64,000 bases of DNA, from positions 36,058,540 to 36,122,539 of the forward strand of contig NC_087063.1 in assembly GCF_963678635.1 (NCBI RefSeq), in the 5' to 3' direction. The notes beneath the pieces were generated by a model. The model was not told the DNA's origin. It did no database searches and saw nothing but the letters and a program-made list of their open reading frames with translations. Of the stretch, positions 1-11,499 are shown piece by piece. Numbering within the stretch: position 1 is the first letter of the stretch; each line of letters opens with the position of its first letter. A program made the position numbers and the translations under genes. Source of the DNA: Symsagittifera roscoffensis. Its lineage: Eukaryota > Xenacoelomorpha > Acoela > Convolutidae.

Positions 1-1759
1 TGCATCAGCGAAATTTTGATTCAAATTTTCAGTCAGTTTTTTAGCATTTGTAGTGACTTGGCAACTAAAATCTACCCTCCTCAATTTTTGCACTAAAATA
101 ATTGTCTATGCTATTCGTGTTTCTTAGTTTCTCACACATTTGGGTACAAAATATTATTTTGGTTCTTAAAATTTTTATAGTATTGCAGTATTTTTCAATT
201 TCATTTTTTCTTTCAATTTTTCTGCTACTTTCGGATTGTTTTTAATGGCGTCTTGCGCTGTACATATGCGTGCCTAAGCTCAATTTGGATCAGTTCTTGA
301 CTTGGATCAATTCACTGCAATTTCTACGCGCGGGCGTTCAACAATGCCTAAACACCATGCCCCAACTGAAAAAATGTCTAAAGTTGCCAAAAGATGACAA
401 TTTTTGGCGCTGTTGAACAACGTTTTCCGGCGATGTTGTATATCAACACTGTTAAATTTTATCTAGGTGCATGCTCAACAGTGCCGAAATTGAAAAAGAA
501 TAATCACTAGTGCCACCAAAAGTTAGTGATTTTCGGCCCTGCTGAACAACATTTTTTTCGGCCCTGCTGTACATCGGTACTGTTGTACTGATTTATACGC
601 GCTAATAGACCGTTGAAAAAGTTTGAACGCAATAAATATCCCAAATTGACCTAAAGAGACTTGAATTCAAGCCCGGGTATCTTGAAAATTAATCAGGGAT
701 AAAATTTTTTTTTTAAGTTTGAGCTCGAGGCATCGATATCTTTCCGTCAAAAAGCGCTCGTTAGGAAATTAAAAACTGAAAAAAAAACAACCTCCCAAAG
801 TTGCCACAAGGTAGAATAAAATGAATCCTTTCTAACAAAATTTTATTGAAAAGAATAGTTCTTCTATTTCAAATATACTCAAACATTCCAATACTTTTTT
901 TAAAAAATTTCGGGTGAAAGTCGCTAACTGTATGGCCATTTCGTGGATTAATCGGTTTGTGCTTTGAGTTATTTTTCACTGCAATCAGTAAGAAGTTCCA
1001 CTTTTCTGTGTTTGGTTAGGCGTCTCTCGAGCATCTTTTGAGTATTTGTGAAAATACCTCTAAAAAGTCAGTGAGCCACAGTTTTGCATTTTTTAGACCT
1101 ATGACTGAATCAAATTTTAAAAAAGCGCATCAGCGAACCATGTAAAGGATTTAGGTTTTTATACGAGCTAAAACAAAATTCGAGTATTTTTTGTAGATTT
1201 AATCATTTAGATTGACCAAGGTAATCTTCAAGGTATGAATTGATGAAAAGAAATCTTTCGAATTCAGAGATAAACTAAAAGGTAAACAGATGAAAAATTC
1301 TGAAAAACGAATGAGATATAAAAAAATTTGTTTATTTGAAATTTCATCTTGCTTGCAAGGATACGCCCCAACTGTAGTTATCAAGGAAGCTAATGATATC
1401 ACCAAAAAAATTTTGATACAAATTTTGATTAGAAATTTTGATTACAAATTGATACAAGTCGGATCAATGATATTTTGATAGTGACGTTTTGAGATGAAAA
1501 ATAACATATATCAAGCTCGTTTGTTATTTCCATTAAGCAAATATCTATAGATACCACAAAAAAAAACGAACAACATAGCTGCCAAACTAGCTGCCAAAAG
1601 TTTTAAATAGTAAGCACATGCAAAAGTGCATTGAAAGATTTGATAACAATTAGGACACAGCTAATTAATCTAACTTTCAAATATCAATTGAATAATTGAC
1701 ATCGGGCTGATTTTTTGTATTTAGACATATTTCGAATTCCTAACTTGCGATCTTTGACA
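1..1759. other. Gene-free AT-rich stretch
   Basis: I see no convincing coding sequence here. Short open frames around 1.2-1.5 kb occur on both strands, have AT-driven composition and no recognisable motif. The only structure is an imperfect duplication at about 370-600, listed separately. Confidence 0.5.
370..600. repeat. Imperfect direct duplication, spacing about 129 bp
   Basis: Two related stretches of about 80 bp can be aligned. Both contain GCCACCAAAAG or GCCAAAAG, then a TG(T/C)TGAACAAC core (411 and 540), then a CGGC..TG.TGTA.ATC..(C/T)ACTGTT block. The copies differ at many positions, so this is an old duplication. Function is unknown. Confidence 0.5.
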
Positions 1760-2010
1760 GGAGTTTTTTGTCTAAAAAATTTTGATCATTTGCGCACAGA
1801 TGTAAGAGAATATTTCAACTATAGCCATTGTTTAACAATAAATATGACGGTTTGACTTTTGCCTACTCGGGAGAACTAACGCGCGATGTATCTCGTCCTA
1901 TTTACACGTACGCGGCAATTTTTTTCCGCCTGAGATATCATTCCAAATTGAATAACGGCAACCTAATTGATTTTAATTAAAAATTTGACGTAATCATTTA
2001 CTGAATCATA
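1760..2010 (+). mobile_element. Old relic of the Helentron-like repeat found at 59.6-63.5 kb
   Basis: The stretch around 1878 (CTAACGCGCGATGTATCTCG) matches the internal block TTAACGCGCGATGTATTTCG of the element at 59.6 kb. A second block, CATTCCAAATTGAATAACGG, corresponds to the element's GTTCCAAATTGGTTGAAAG. Neither the terminal hairpins nor the 3' GCTTCGCCC motif can be found, so only the middle of a much diverged copy is claimed. Confidence 0.35.
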
Positions 2011-2286
2011 CTGTTTTTTTTTACATAGCGTCGGTGACAAAATTTTTAAAAAACTATAAAAGGTTTAATTTTTTTTGAAATTTTCTTATTTTTTTTGTAA
2101 AATGTAGAGCAATTTTAAAAATTTTGACGGCAATTGAAACATGCACGTCTTCGCGCTGATACAAAAAGCTTTGTTAAATTTAGTTTTATGAGTTCTTTGT
2201 AGTTTATAATTTTTTATACTTTTTTTAGGGTAGCATTGACATACGGCAGTAGTATAGATATATGACACTGGGATGGGGGGGGGGGG

Positions 2287-2425
2287 TGATCCCTGCAGGT
2301 ATCCTTGCGTATAGCTTATACCTAATGATCCCTACGTAAATATTTATACCTAATGATCCCTATGTAAAACAGTTATACCTAATGATCCCGATGTATAATT
2401 TGTATAGCTAATGATCCTTATGTGA
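2287..2425. repeat. Minisatellite, 28-29 bp unit, about 4.5 copies
   Basis: The core TATACCTAATGATCCCTA recurs with starts near 2316, 2344, 2373 and 2402, and a partial unit lies upstream beside a 13-base G run at about 2274-2286. The last unit has drifted (TATAGCTAATGATCCTTA). It sits in gene-free DNA. Confidence 0.8.
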
Positions 2426-3480
2426 AAATTGTGTTGGTTAAAAACAAAATCATTCTTCGCGTTGAGGCGATATACTCTTTCTTTTTGCCAACAATAGCTC
2501 GGCAAGCTATGTTGTATTCCAAAAGAACTAAAAATGTTCAATGCGTTTGGCTGTTGAAGGTCTTTGCGAATTGGTTTTTTCAGTCTTTCTACAAAGTCTA
2601 TGGTCTTGGTGAAAATGGATATGAAAAAAAATGGTTGAATTATACACACAATCTTCTAAAAACAAGTATCGTTTAAAGGCACCAAAAACAGTTTGGGGTC
2701 AAATCTAATTTGAAAATTCTCAGAACCACTCGAGATAAATATTGGTTAAATAGTCAACTAACAGTTATATAAAAAAATAAATTGAAGAAAATCAGTTAGT
2801 CATTTGAAATGAGCATTTAATGAGATAGCATGTCAGATAGAAAACGTTTCACGTAAAATCATTGATGTATTTGAAATCAGACCTTTAATTTCATTGATCA
2901 GTTCATTGAATTGTATACGAAAACAGTCATGTAGAATTAACTAAAAGTATAATGAAAAGCATTTGGTTTAGGAAACGAGTATTGTGTATGTTTGATCTGT
3001 TTTGTGTGAGAAAAAGGTCAAAACATGTACTTAACTTGTTAATATGAAATTGAAGATAGAATAAAGGGACTTGCGGTCCGAGTCGAGGAAAACGCTCGGC
3101 GCTCGATTCTCAGTCGAAAGGCGGCGTTTTGAAACCCGTCCGAAAATTGCACTGAAAGGAGGCCCCAGTTGCTGGTATGGTGATATCCCCCATAGATCGA
3201 TTTTGTATTTTATACTTTGATAGTAGCCTAACGTATTGCTATTTAGTTGACAATTGGGTAAGAATGTCAATTACTAAATTATTGTAGTGTTAAAAATGAA
3301 ATTGAAAAGTGTACACATAAGCCATATTAAATAGTTTGTTAATGGGAAAGCATGTGAGTTAGAAAACGTTTCAAAAGATAATCATTTAAGTAAACAAAGA
3401 CAGAAGCATCACTACTGAAATTTTTATCATAAATCAAATGTGCAATATAAATACAAAAAGAACCGCACATGGCAGAGTTT
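2426..3480. other. No gene recognised
   Basis: Short frames exist on both strands near 2.35-2.68 and 3.03-3.27 kb, but they overlap one another and show no motif. No terminal inverted repeat marking the end of the neighbouring Polinton could be found by eye. Confidence 0.4.
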
Positions 3481-3554
3481 GAGTGACCTGATGAAAACTC
3501 TCGTTCAATCGTTTATGTAGACTGGTGTACTGCCAAAGAGGAAGACCGAGAATA

Positions 3555-4853
3555 TCAGCAAATTGTAAAACAACTCGTCTGTTGCAAATTACAATCCAAT
3601 GTGTACTCGGAGGTCGAAATTGGAAGGACGTTCATTGTAACTTTGCGGTTGGATGTAACAAATGCATTGGATGAGCCTATACCCCAAACAAAAGTTTCCA
3701 GGTTTGCTGTCAAAGCGTTTGAGAATTGAAATCGAGTGTAACTGAGCAGATGATAGAACTGGATGCAAGCAGTCATGAGCTGCCTGCTGTGTGCTAGTGA
3801 GATCAAAAAACATAAGAAAATGCTCTGGTAGTTATCAAGAGTGATTCTCAGCCCGCAGTGCAACAAACACAGCGCTGATAATGTGTTGAACAAGAGACGT
3901 TTATGATCTTGTTTGACAATTGTGTACTTGCTCTCGGCAAACCGTTCCGTCTCAAGGTAATCTGTTCCAATCCAAACTTTGATTATGGAAAGGAATCGTT
4001 CAGTTTGTTCCAAGAAATGCTTTATTGGTGTTCATTGCTGCTATAGTTTGTTTCACCGGTTCACGAGCAAAAATATCTTCCTGTTGCCAGCTGCGCTGAC
4101 CATCTGTTGCAAGAAATGTTTTATGATTTCTTCTTAATATGGGTAGTTCGCAGGAGTGTTGAGCAAAGTTGATTCAATTTTAGAGAGCACATAGTCAATC
4201 ACAAACATTTTCTATTTATTTGCAGCTTGTAATGCTTCGCAGCATCTTCAGATATAATGAGAAAGTCTTCATGAGAGCGTCGGTAGGAAAATCTGAAGGT
4301 AACACCGCTCAACAAATGCTTGTCAAAGGTCTCCTTCGATTCGCGCACCAGTTCTCGTTGAGATTTGAAAAGAGCTGCGTCTATCCTATGGGATTGTTTT
4401 CAAAACGATATCCCTGACACTTGAGCCATGAGTCTATGGCTCATTTGCTGTTAGAAAATTCTGTTCCAATAAAATTTCATACGCGAAATTACTATTGGCA
4501 ATTGAGATTTTGAGTCCATTAGCAGAGAGAGTACAGACAGAGAAAATGGAATACAGGGAGTTGCTTACGAGTAACGGTGAATCAGACACAGTAGGATCAG
4601 CGATGTCGTATCTCAGATCCGCTCCATTTGCCTGCGTTACTTTGCATCGTATTTCCTAGAAATAGATTTTTTGCAGGTCAACAAAATTGTTACGGTCACC
4701 GGTGGTTTCAAATTCAAGCATTGGTTCATTAGGTGAGTAGTCAGGTCCAATTTTATGATCGATAGCTTTTTGAACAATAATTAAGAGAGGTTGTTTTTCA
4801 AACCAATCGAGAGAACTATGGGTAGCTTCATTGGGTAACAAAATGGCAATCAT
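3555..4853 (-). pseudogene. Polinton major capsid-type protein, broken
   Basis: Read on the minus strand from ATG at 4853, the first 65 codons stay open to a TAG at 4656-4658. The same frame then continues past it through KVTQANGADL to about 4430, where another stop follows. The N-terminal block, with a DHKIGPDYSPNEPMLEF stretch followed by FVDLQKIYF and the KVTQANGADL strand, is what I recognise from the widespread Polinton capsid family. Farther downstream (about 4013-3555) a 152-codon frame and a second overlapping frame (3813-3589) contain SLAHSRQL and RLIQCICYIQPQSYNE-type segments in the order expected for the C-terminal half, but only after frameshifts. I infer the hexon-like double jelly-roll role; the assignment of major versus minor capsid is less certain than the family itself. 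Confidence 0.65.
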
Positions 4854-5067
4854 TTTCTATATTTGAGAAAAAAATAGCTCGACTTCTCCCTGGTCTGGTT
4901 TTTCTTCGAATGGTTGATTTTTTTTCTCGAGCTCCTACTGACCTTCTTCGTCGTAATCCATTCATTGGTGTCTTTCGCCAACTTCTACCACCACCGAATT
5001 CTTTTCTTGCAGTTTATGTGACAGTGTTTTCAATGCTTGCTTAGCAGACCTCGTTTTCATAGCGACA

Positions 5068-5851
5068 TCAATCAGTTATGGCGCTGTAGTCATCAAAAGT
5101 TCTCGGCCCAATTTTTTCGGAGCCAGTAAAACAACCCGTTGTGCAAACGGTATAGCAAACGTGAAGTATTTTTCGGTGATTGGGTTCATTGCCGTTTTTG
5201 ATTAATCTAATTGAATCAATGACGCGTAACAATGGTACCTTTGCATCTCCAACAGCTTGGTATTGATTAATGTCAATGTACACAAAAATTAGACTTGTCC
5301 CACTTGATAAGTCATATGGGAAAGGCGATTCATACAATTCATTTCCCTCATAAGATGCATAGAAAGAGGGTATCATTTTGTAACCAATGTGATATTCACC
5401 ATTCTGGTCAAGCGTTACATTGTAGCCTAACAGACTGGGTATTTGGGGAGTTGGGAATGTGGTTCTTTCCTTATCATTCACCCTAATGCTCATGCTATTC
5501 TTGATTTCTAGAAGACTTGCATCGAAACAAATTTTGTCTTTGAATTTTGTTTTTATGTCATTGATCAATTGATCTATAAAATTGTATTCCGATTGCCAGC
5601 GTTAGTTTACTGGCTACTAATAATGATGCTCTAAGTAGATAAAATCCTCATCTTTAACATTGTTTAATTTCGTTGGGAAAATTGTTTCTGAGTGCAACCC
5701 TCCAATCTCCGTCCAACGCTATTTCTTCTATACAAAAATTTCTAAAAAGGGCCAAAGTTTTGTCTGGGAAATAATTCATTGTTGCTGATGAAATCGAGTG
5801 CACAGTAAACTCATCATTGCCCATCTTCGCCATAATCAGATTTGATCCCAA
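5068..5851 (-). pseudogene. Polinton minor capsid/penton-type protein, broken
   Basis: The 5' part (ATG 5851 to stop 5654) contains ATMNYFPDKTLALFRNF and LDGDWRVALR, which resemble the start of the second Polinton structural protein. The 3' part (5568-5068, 166 codons open) contains FVYIDINQYQAVGD followed by PLLRV, the family's most recognisable block. The 85 bp between the two frames carry two adjacent stops and at least one frame change. The gene starts inside the tail of the integrase on the same strand, a compact arrangement usual for Polintons. In the virion this protein would form vertices; that role is inference from the family. Confidence 0.65.
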
Positions 5852-6545
5852 TCAAACTAAGTTCTTTTGCATAAAACTTTTCGTTGATTTCTTCCTTCTC
5901 AGCATCACGAAGACTGTATGTTGGAGAGTTTACAGTAGGAATGGCAACTTTTACAAAAACTTGAGTTGATCGTCGGATCAAAACTCTGCAATTTTTCAAT
6001 ATAACTGTTAGTCCATTCAAACTCCAAGTACTTGTAGATAATACTTTTGAGCGATCGAAGGTTCCTTTCGGCAAACGCCGATTTTTTTTCTCTGTAAGTT
6101 TTGTATTTGATCATGAATTCTCGTTTAGTACATAACTTTTAGAATTCTTCTTGAAACTTTGTGCCTTTGTCAGCTCAAACTTTTTTTGGAATCTTCGGCT
6201 GTTTTCTTAGCATATTTGGTCTTCAGAGGTACCACTCGTAAGTAACAAGATAGACTATCGACAGCAACTGACAATTATTGTAGCCCTCGCTTATACTTGG
6301 CCAATTTATCCACATATGCCAAGTCAAGAGACCAAATTTTGTTGATATCGTTACAAATCACTTTCAGGCGAAAATATGTTCTACGAATGAATCCATTTTT
6401 TGTATGTGATGATTGAGATCGCAGATCATTACCTTTCTAAATTTTTGGTGAGAGTCCACTTGCCATTATTAAAATGTTTACGCTACCAAATGCAGCTGGA
6501 CCTTTCGAGTAGAGTAATTTGAGTTTCTTTTCTTCACTGATAATA
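5815..6545 (-). pseudogene. Polinton integrase (rve/DDE superfamily), broken
   Basis: Reading downward from 6545 there is an N-terminal segment (KLLYSKGPAAFGSVNIL), then the catalytic core in pieces. The first catalytic Asp lies in WSLDLAYVD (about 6340). The second is in ADKGTKF (about 6170), and the Glu is in KKSAFAERNLRSLK (about 6080). All three acidic residues are therefore still present. The tail shows a chromodomain-like segment with PTYSLRDAEKEEI and KFYAKEL (about 5925-5865), in another frame. Breaks include a TAA after KYKRGLQ, a TAA after FQEEF and at least two frameshifts, and part of the region between core and tail seems to be missing. The enzyme would have inserted the element into the host genome. 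Confidence 0.85.
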
Positions 6546-6559
6546 AGATTTCCATTCTT

Positions 6560-6920
6560 TTATTGAGGTCGCAAATAAGTTTTTAATGCTTTCATAGTTT
6601 TCTTGTCACCTTCATTGTCTTCCTTAATATGAAAAATTCCTTTTTTTGGGGTTTTCTTTTGTCGGATTACTTGAACTGGGTTTGAAAGTTGTCGATCGAG
6701 TTTTCGAAGAGGAGGGTTTTGATTTCTTTGATTCCTCAGTTGTCGGACTGTCGGAGACAAAGATAGAACTTGAGGGCTTAGCTGCTTCGCTCCTAAGCGA
6801 GCGGAGAATCTTTTTGGCATAAGTGTTTGACACTAAACTAGGATCAAGATTCAGTTCTTTCAAAATTTGTCGATAAAATACACCTTCAAGTTTCTCTTTG
6901 TTTTGCTGTGTATCGTACAA
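6560..6920 (-). pseudogene. Ser/Lys-rich Polinton-associated frame, unknown
   Basis: Two overlapping minus-strand frames (6920-6624 and 6820-6560) are both open through a serine-, proline- and lysine-rich stretch. The longer begins with a charged helix-like segment ending in NTYAKKILRSLRSE. I do not recognise a family. The position directly upstream of the integrase suggests a Polinton accessory protein or the integrase's own N-terminal extension. Low-complexity coding could keep both frames open by chance. Confidence 0.3.
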
Positions 6921-7459
6921 AAAGTTTGAATTTTAGCGTTTGTTGTTTTTTCTTGAATTAAAACATATCCGTCAACGTATAAATTCAAAGATTTATTTTT
7001 GAACAACTGTTTTAACACTCTGTTTGCCCTTTCCAATTTATTAGCTTCCAATAGGTCTCAAATGCTTTCCATAACCTTTCGAAACACTTCAACGGTTTTT
7101 CCAATTTCATCGTCTTTTTCTATTCTCTTTGAAATTGTTTGCTGCAGAGAAGTGTCTGATTTAACATCTTTTTCTGCATCATCATCCCCATCGCCACTGA
7201 AATTAATAAGTGCAGATAGATTTCTTTTTGAAGTTTTGGTACTACATTAATAGAGATTAAAGGATTAGGAGTTGGGTTTAATGGTGGTGGAGAGTCATCG
7301 CTGGTATTTCGTTATCAAAATTGCTGTATGTAATTGAGTTGAGATGATTTGTAATTGATTGATGGATTAGAAAAGATATGGGATTGTGGTACCGTTTTGT
7401 CATCTGGAGCAATTGTCTTGCGAGGAATGAGGATGAACTCTTCAGCTTACTCTACTTTT

Positions 7460-7726
7460 TCAAATAAAAGTAGCACAATTTTTATTTAACCAGTAGAATA
7501 TAGCCAATTTTGTTCTTTTTTTTTCTCTGATGCTAAACTTTTCAAATGGTACTTTCGTACTTTCGATTAAATTTTCGTCAGCTGAAACAAGCCCACGAAC
7601 AACATTTACAAAACAATCACAAAGAAATCTAAAGAAATTTGAATCAGCTCCTGTAAAAATTGATCTATAACGCTGACTATTGAGTATTTCCTTCAATATA
7701 CTAAATTTTTTCTCTTTCATTTTCAA
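7460..7726 (-). pseudogene. Small conserved Polinton-linked protein (88 aa frame)
   Basis: The frame opens with a lysine-rich start (MKMKEKKF), then carries FFRFLCDCFVNVVRGLVSAD and a basic segment REKKRTKL. This pattern, an ILK-type helix, an Asp-containing turn, a Cys-x-C-x-x-N-V helix and then basic residues, matches a small protein I recall as common beside Polinton capsid and ATPase genes. It has no assigned function. It lies just below the ATPase on the same strand, as expected. Whether this copy is intact cannot be told; the neighbours are all broken. Confidence 0.5.
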
Positions 7727-7814
7727 GAGATGTGATGACTGTTTTTGAGGATGGTAAATAGAACATGATTGGCGATAGTGGAAATATGTCTGACGAATAA
7801 CGAAAAAAGTCTAA

Positions 7815-8438
7815 AATTGTAGGGATTAAGCCTATCAACTAATGACCGAAACCTTCTTTCGTTGCCAACTGATACAATGACGGAAGAATTTAGCATTATT
7901 CAATTGTCTGTCTAAATATTCAATTTGTTGAATGTCTCGAAGTGATTTAAACAAAATTTAAATCGTATTCAAAAACATTATAGGTGATTGGTTACTTTGC
8001 AGAAATAAGTTATACTTGACATAAGTAACATGAACATTTTTGTGTCGGCCTGCTCTTGCTAATTAAAAAAAATCTTTTTCAACAGAAATTTCTTCACAGT
8101 TATCATCAAAGACGGTCCCTTGAGTTATTCACGTTTTCAAAGCTGGACAATTGTATAAATTTAATACCAAATTTGTCATGAGAAACAAAGGAAGGGTAAT
8201 TGGGTTGATCGTGAAGATAAAAACAAAGTACTTTGTTATACGATGGATGGAAAGTACCCCTGAGAAACATTTCAAAAACTAAATCAGTTTTGCCACATCC
8301 CGAGGGACTTGAAACGGACATAAACAGACGATCTTTGGTTGAAATGATTTTATTCATTATTATAATTTGGGATTTGGTAACATGTAACCAACTGTACTGG
8401 ACAGTATCGAAAGTCAAATGGCAGTTCAGTCTCGTCAC
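7815..8438 (-). pseudogene. Polinton genome-packaging ATPase (FtsK/HerA type), broken
   Basis: The open part (8438-8106) contains the Walker A loop PSGCGKTDLVFE about 45 codons in, followed by KVLCFYLHDQPNYPSF, typical of the strand after the P-loop in Polinton ATPases. In the next frame (about 8105-7830) comes an acidic DDNCEE that fits Walker B. A segment RHKNVHVTYVKYNLFLQ follows with the conserved Q/N sensor position, and then ILFKSLRDIQQIEYLDRQL. The breaks are the stop at 8106, a TAA after EKDFF and a TAA before ILFKS. The family pumps the element's DNA into capsids. Confidence 0.8.
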
Positions 8439-9052
8439 AACTTAGGTTGTAAAAAGACAAATGTGAAACAGATAAAGTTAGTAAAATGAAAATAAAACAG
8501 ATTTGTGTGAAAAAGACAACTTCTGCAGACGGTAGAGAAACAGAATTACAAAAATTCCAGGATCTGTTTTCATCAGATAAAGACTGTTTGACACCACCAA
8601 TGTTTACAAATTCGCAACCATTGTTCTCGAAGGTGGTTTCTTCATTTTCCGAAAGATTTTTTTTTGCTCATTTTTATCAAGTTTGATAGCTACAACTGCA
8701 TACCAATCGCCTGTTTTTCTCTCTGATCGGTTGCCGTTTGGTTTATATATTTTTTATATATTTCGCTATGGTATTATCTGTCATACGTATATCGAAAAAT
8801 CATTTCTACGTTTCCGGTTCTGATTTCGTCTAATAACTCTCTTGGTGAATTTTCACCTGTTGAAATCACATTTTGTGTATTTTCTTTAAAAAAATTTTTT
8901 TTGATTTTTTTGAATTTACAAAAACGACATGCTATCAACTAGTAATCACACAAGATCAAATAAAAATGTAGACAACAAGAAATACTTTTATTAATAGTCT
9001 CAAAGCTTGGTATGCATGTGCTTCTTTATTTCGGTTCAACAGGCAAACGAAC
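8439..9052. other. No gene recognised inside the Polinton
   Basis: A 66-codon plus-strand frame (8486-8686) has no recognisable motif and lies opposite to the surrounding genes. I see nothing else. Confidence 0.3.
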
Positions 9053-9524
9053 TCATCCTTCAATGAAGAAGAGTTCAATTTTTCTGAGTTTGTCATGGTT
9101 GAAATTAGATTTGAATTTTACAACAAAATGAGCAGGCATTCTGATTATGGCTTGAACTAGATGTATTTTTTCAACGTTAGCAGTTTTGAAGTTGTTTTGC
9201 TGGAGATAATTTCCTCGACAATCTAATTTGCCTGTCCGCGTAAGAGTAACTTTAATTCGTGGTGCTAAATTGTGTTCAGGATTATGATTACTCATCGAAG
9301 CGTAAGCCACCAAATTTTGGAGATAAGATTGTTTGCATCATTGGACGGTTCATTTTGCATCCAATTGAAAAACAAATTTTGGATTTTATACGGGTACAAT
9401 GTTTGATTAATTGATGCGAGGCAAGTAAAAGAGAATGTCGTTTACTAATATGTTTTTCTTGAACCAATAGCTGTTCAATTTTTGGGCAGCCAATATCTTC
9501 CAAATTTGTCATGGGTAGTTTCAA
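9053..9524 (-). pseudogene. Unrecognised Polinton-region frames
   Basis: Two minus-strand frames overlap by 26 bp (9524-9288, 78 codons; 9313-9053, 86 codons) and may be one gene split by a frameshift. The first has a His/Lys-rich helix (EKHISKRHSLLLASHQLIKH), the second RIKVTLTRTGKLDCRGN. I do not recognise either. Placement between ATPase and further minus-strand frames makes a Polinton accessory or structural role plausible, no more. Confidence 0.3.
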
Positions 9525-9984
9525 GTACTCAGCTAATAAAACATATTTTTGTGTATTTTTTGCAAAAAAGGGAGGTTGGGTTCCTCAAACGAACGGTGTC
9601 ACAAATTTGATCCAAGTAAGAGTAAGGGGGGTATTCACCTTCGTCCCAACGAAGCCTGTGTAGAAATTTAGATACCCAATTGTAAGCTTTTTTCTCTTCT
9701 TTTGATAAATTGTTGAAAAGAACTGGTGCCAGAAAATGAATTGTATCAATTGTGTTAGCAGAGGAAATGGAAACTTCTTTTATGATGAAAGGTTTCTTGC
9801 CACATTTAAATCCTTAATTATATAAAATAATTGGACACCTAAAACACTAATTTTTAGTTTTCCTTCTTTGGGTTAACATGTTTTTCACTCAACATTCCAA
9901 CAAATGAATTAACTTTGGTTTGAATGCTTTTAGAAATAAGCAAAACGCAATACCTGTCAAATGACCTAAGTAACAGTTTTTTTA

Positions 9985-10194
9985 TTAGACAAGGCAAAAC
10001 ATGTGTGTACCCAGGTCCGGTACGATTTTTTTTTCGTGCAAATATCCAGTGGCGTCATGCAATAATGCATGTAATCTAGGAAATTTGTATTGTTTTAGGT
10101 TTTTTCCGAGCGACGAGTTGTCTATTCCAATCAGAACATCATATGGTTCGTTTTTCAAAACAAAATCCAAATTAAAATCAGCATCCAAATACAA
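9985..10194 (-). pseudogene. Unrecognised 69-codon frame
   Basis: The frame contains PYDVLIGIDNSSLG, which superficially recalls the segment after the catalytic site in Bel/Pao retropepsins. No D-T/S-G triad precedes it, and no reverse transcriptase is nearby, so the resemblance is not used. It lies in series with the other minus-strand Polinton frames. Confidence 0.25.
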
Positions 10195-10354
10195 ACCAGT
10201 GGCTAAAAAGTACTGAAATCTGAATGATTTATCTGATTATTGTGTTTATATCGTTAAAAAGGTCATGAATCACTTTCAAATCGAAAGTTGAAATCATGTC
10301 AACTAAACTCAGTATAATAAAAAAAAGTATAATGAAAGGTATCAATTAAAATTT

Positions 10355-10960
10355 AATTTTTTCTTCAAAAATGAAATTTTTAAGTAAAACATTATTGTCT
10401 ACATCAAGTTTTCTATATCCACTTACCAAAATATCCATTATTTTAGAAGAATGTAATCCATTAACTAAACTTTCAAATTTTTTCAATGTTTCTGTACTCA
10501 ACGTATCTGTTTGAACTTGTCTGCTTTCTGTGAGCTTCTCTGAAACTGCAGTCGAATTTCATTCGGACTTTTTGACTTCTATGATGCAGCAGGCGTAATT
10601 TTTTTATAAACTCGTTTCTGTCCACCACCAGCAGGAGGTTTTTGGTATAAGTTTTGAATATTTCCAGATTTTGCTAGAGGATGCAGCAGAAAGCAATAAT
10701 TTGGTTAAACGTTTTTTGATTGCATTAAATTCTAATAAATCAAGATTGGCTGAAACAAGTTGTTGTGATGAATAAGTCAGAGCTAGTTTAAGCTTGTCAA
10801 ATAACTCACCGTTTATTTTGATATCTTTAGCAGGAGAAACTAAGTATTTGAAGCAAATGAAAATGCAAGGAACTCTGAAGGAAGGAAAAAATAGGTTTAA
10901 TTTTTCCTCTGAATCTACTTGAACCAATATATGGTATTGGGATTTTTTCTTCAGTTTCAA
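10355..10960 (-). pseudogene. Unrecognised minus-strand coding relic, two frames
   Basis: The upper frame (10960-10604, 118 codons) begins lysine-rich and contains DIKINGELFDKLKLALTYSS and LLEFNAIKKRL. A second open stretch (about 10560-10355) has ETLKKFESLVNGLHSSKI and ends in EEKIKF before a stop. Both read like real but decayed protein: mixed hydrophobic and charged helices, not low complexity. I do not recognise the family. Confidence 0.35.
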
Positions 10961-11127
10961 CTGAAAACGGGCACTAGATTTGAAGCGGCTTCCTGAAGCA
11001 TAGTTTTTGGAAAAAGATCAATTGGGAATATTTTCAGGCATAAGAATTTTGAGATTTGTTTGAAAATTTTTGAAATAATCAGATAACACAAATTCGAAAA
11101 TACTTTGTGCCATTTTGAGAAGCAAAT

Positions 11128-11495
11128 TTAATTCAAATTTTGCTTGAAAGTTTTGATTTTTGAGGAAAGTTGCGATTTCCCGGCACGTTTACAATTTGAC
11201 TGTGGTTTGTCTTGGTTTTCAACAAAATCAGAAATTTCAACCGTTTGCGCTCGGGTTGTTTTTCCCCATTTAAGTAACTTAGAAAATCCTTCGCTGGTTA
11301 AGGAAAGTCGTTGTATACTTCAAAATCAACGTCCTCAGTTGCTTTTTTGGAATCTTTCATGAACACATAAGTATCAGTTTGGTCATATGTTTTCCATGTA
11401 GCACGCACTAATCTTTTACTGTTTTCCAAAATATCGAAATAGCAATCGCGAAATTCTCTATATGCATTTGCTGTGGTTTTTTTCGTTTTATTCAT
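11128..11495 (-). pseudogene. Unrecognised about 120-aa frame with one frameshift
   Basis: From ATG at 11495 the frame stays open to a stop at 11298 (65 codons: AYREFRDCYFDILENSKRLV, YDQTDTYVFMKD). Shifting frame at that point gives a further open stretch of about 55 codons to about 11128, rich in Lys and Gln (LLKWGKTTRAQTVEISDFV). A single frameshift therefore hides a gene of about 120 codons. It heads the series of minus-strand frames of the Polinton; its function is unknown. Confidence 0.4.
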
Positions 11496-11499
11496 TGTA

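Noticed and set aside
9985..10194. Possible retropepsin (DVLIGID resembles Bel/Pao proteases)
   Set aside because: No D-T/S-G active site, no adjacent reverse transcriptase and a context of Polinton genes; the match is too short.
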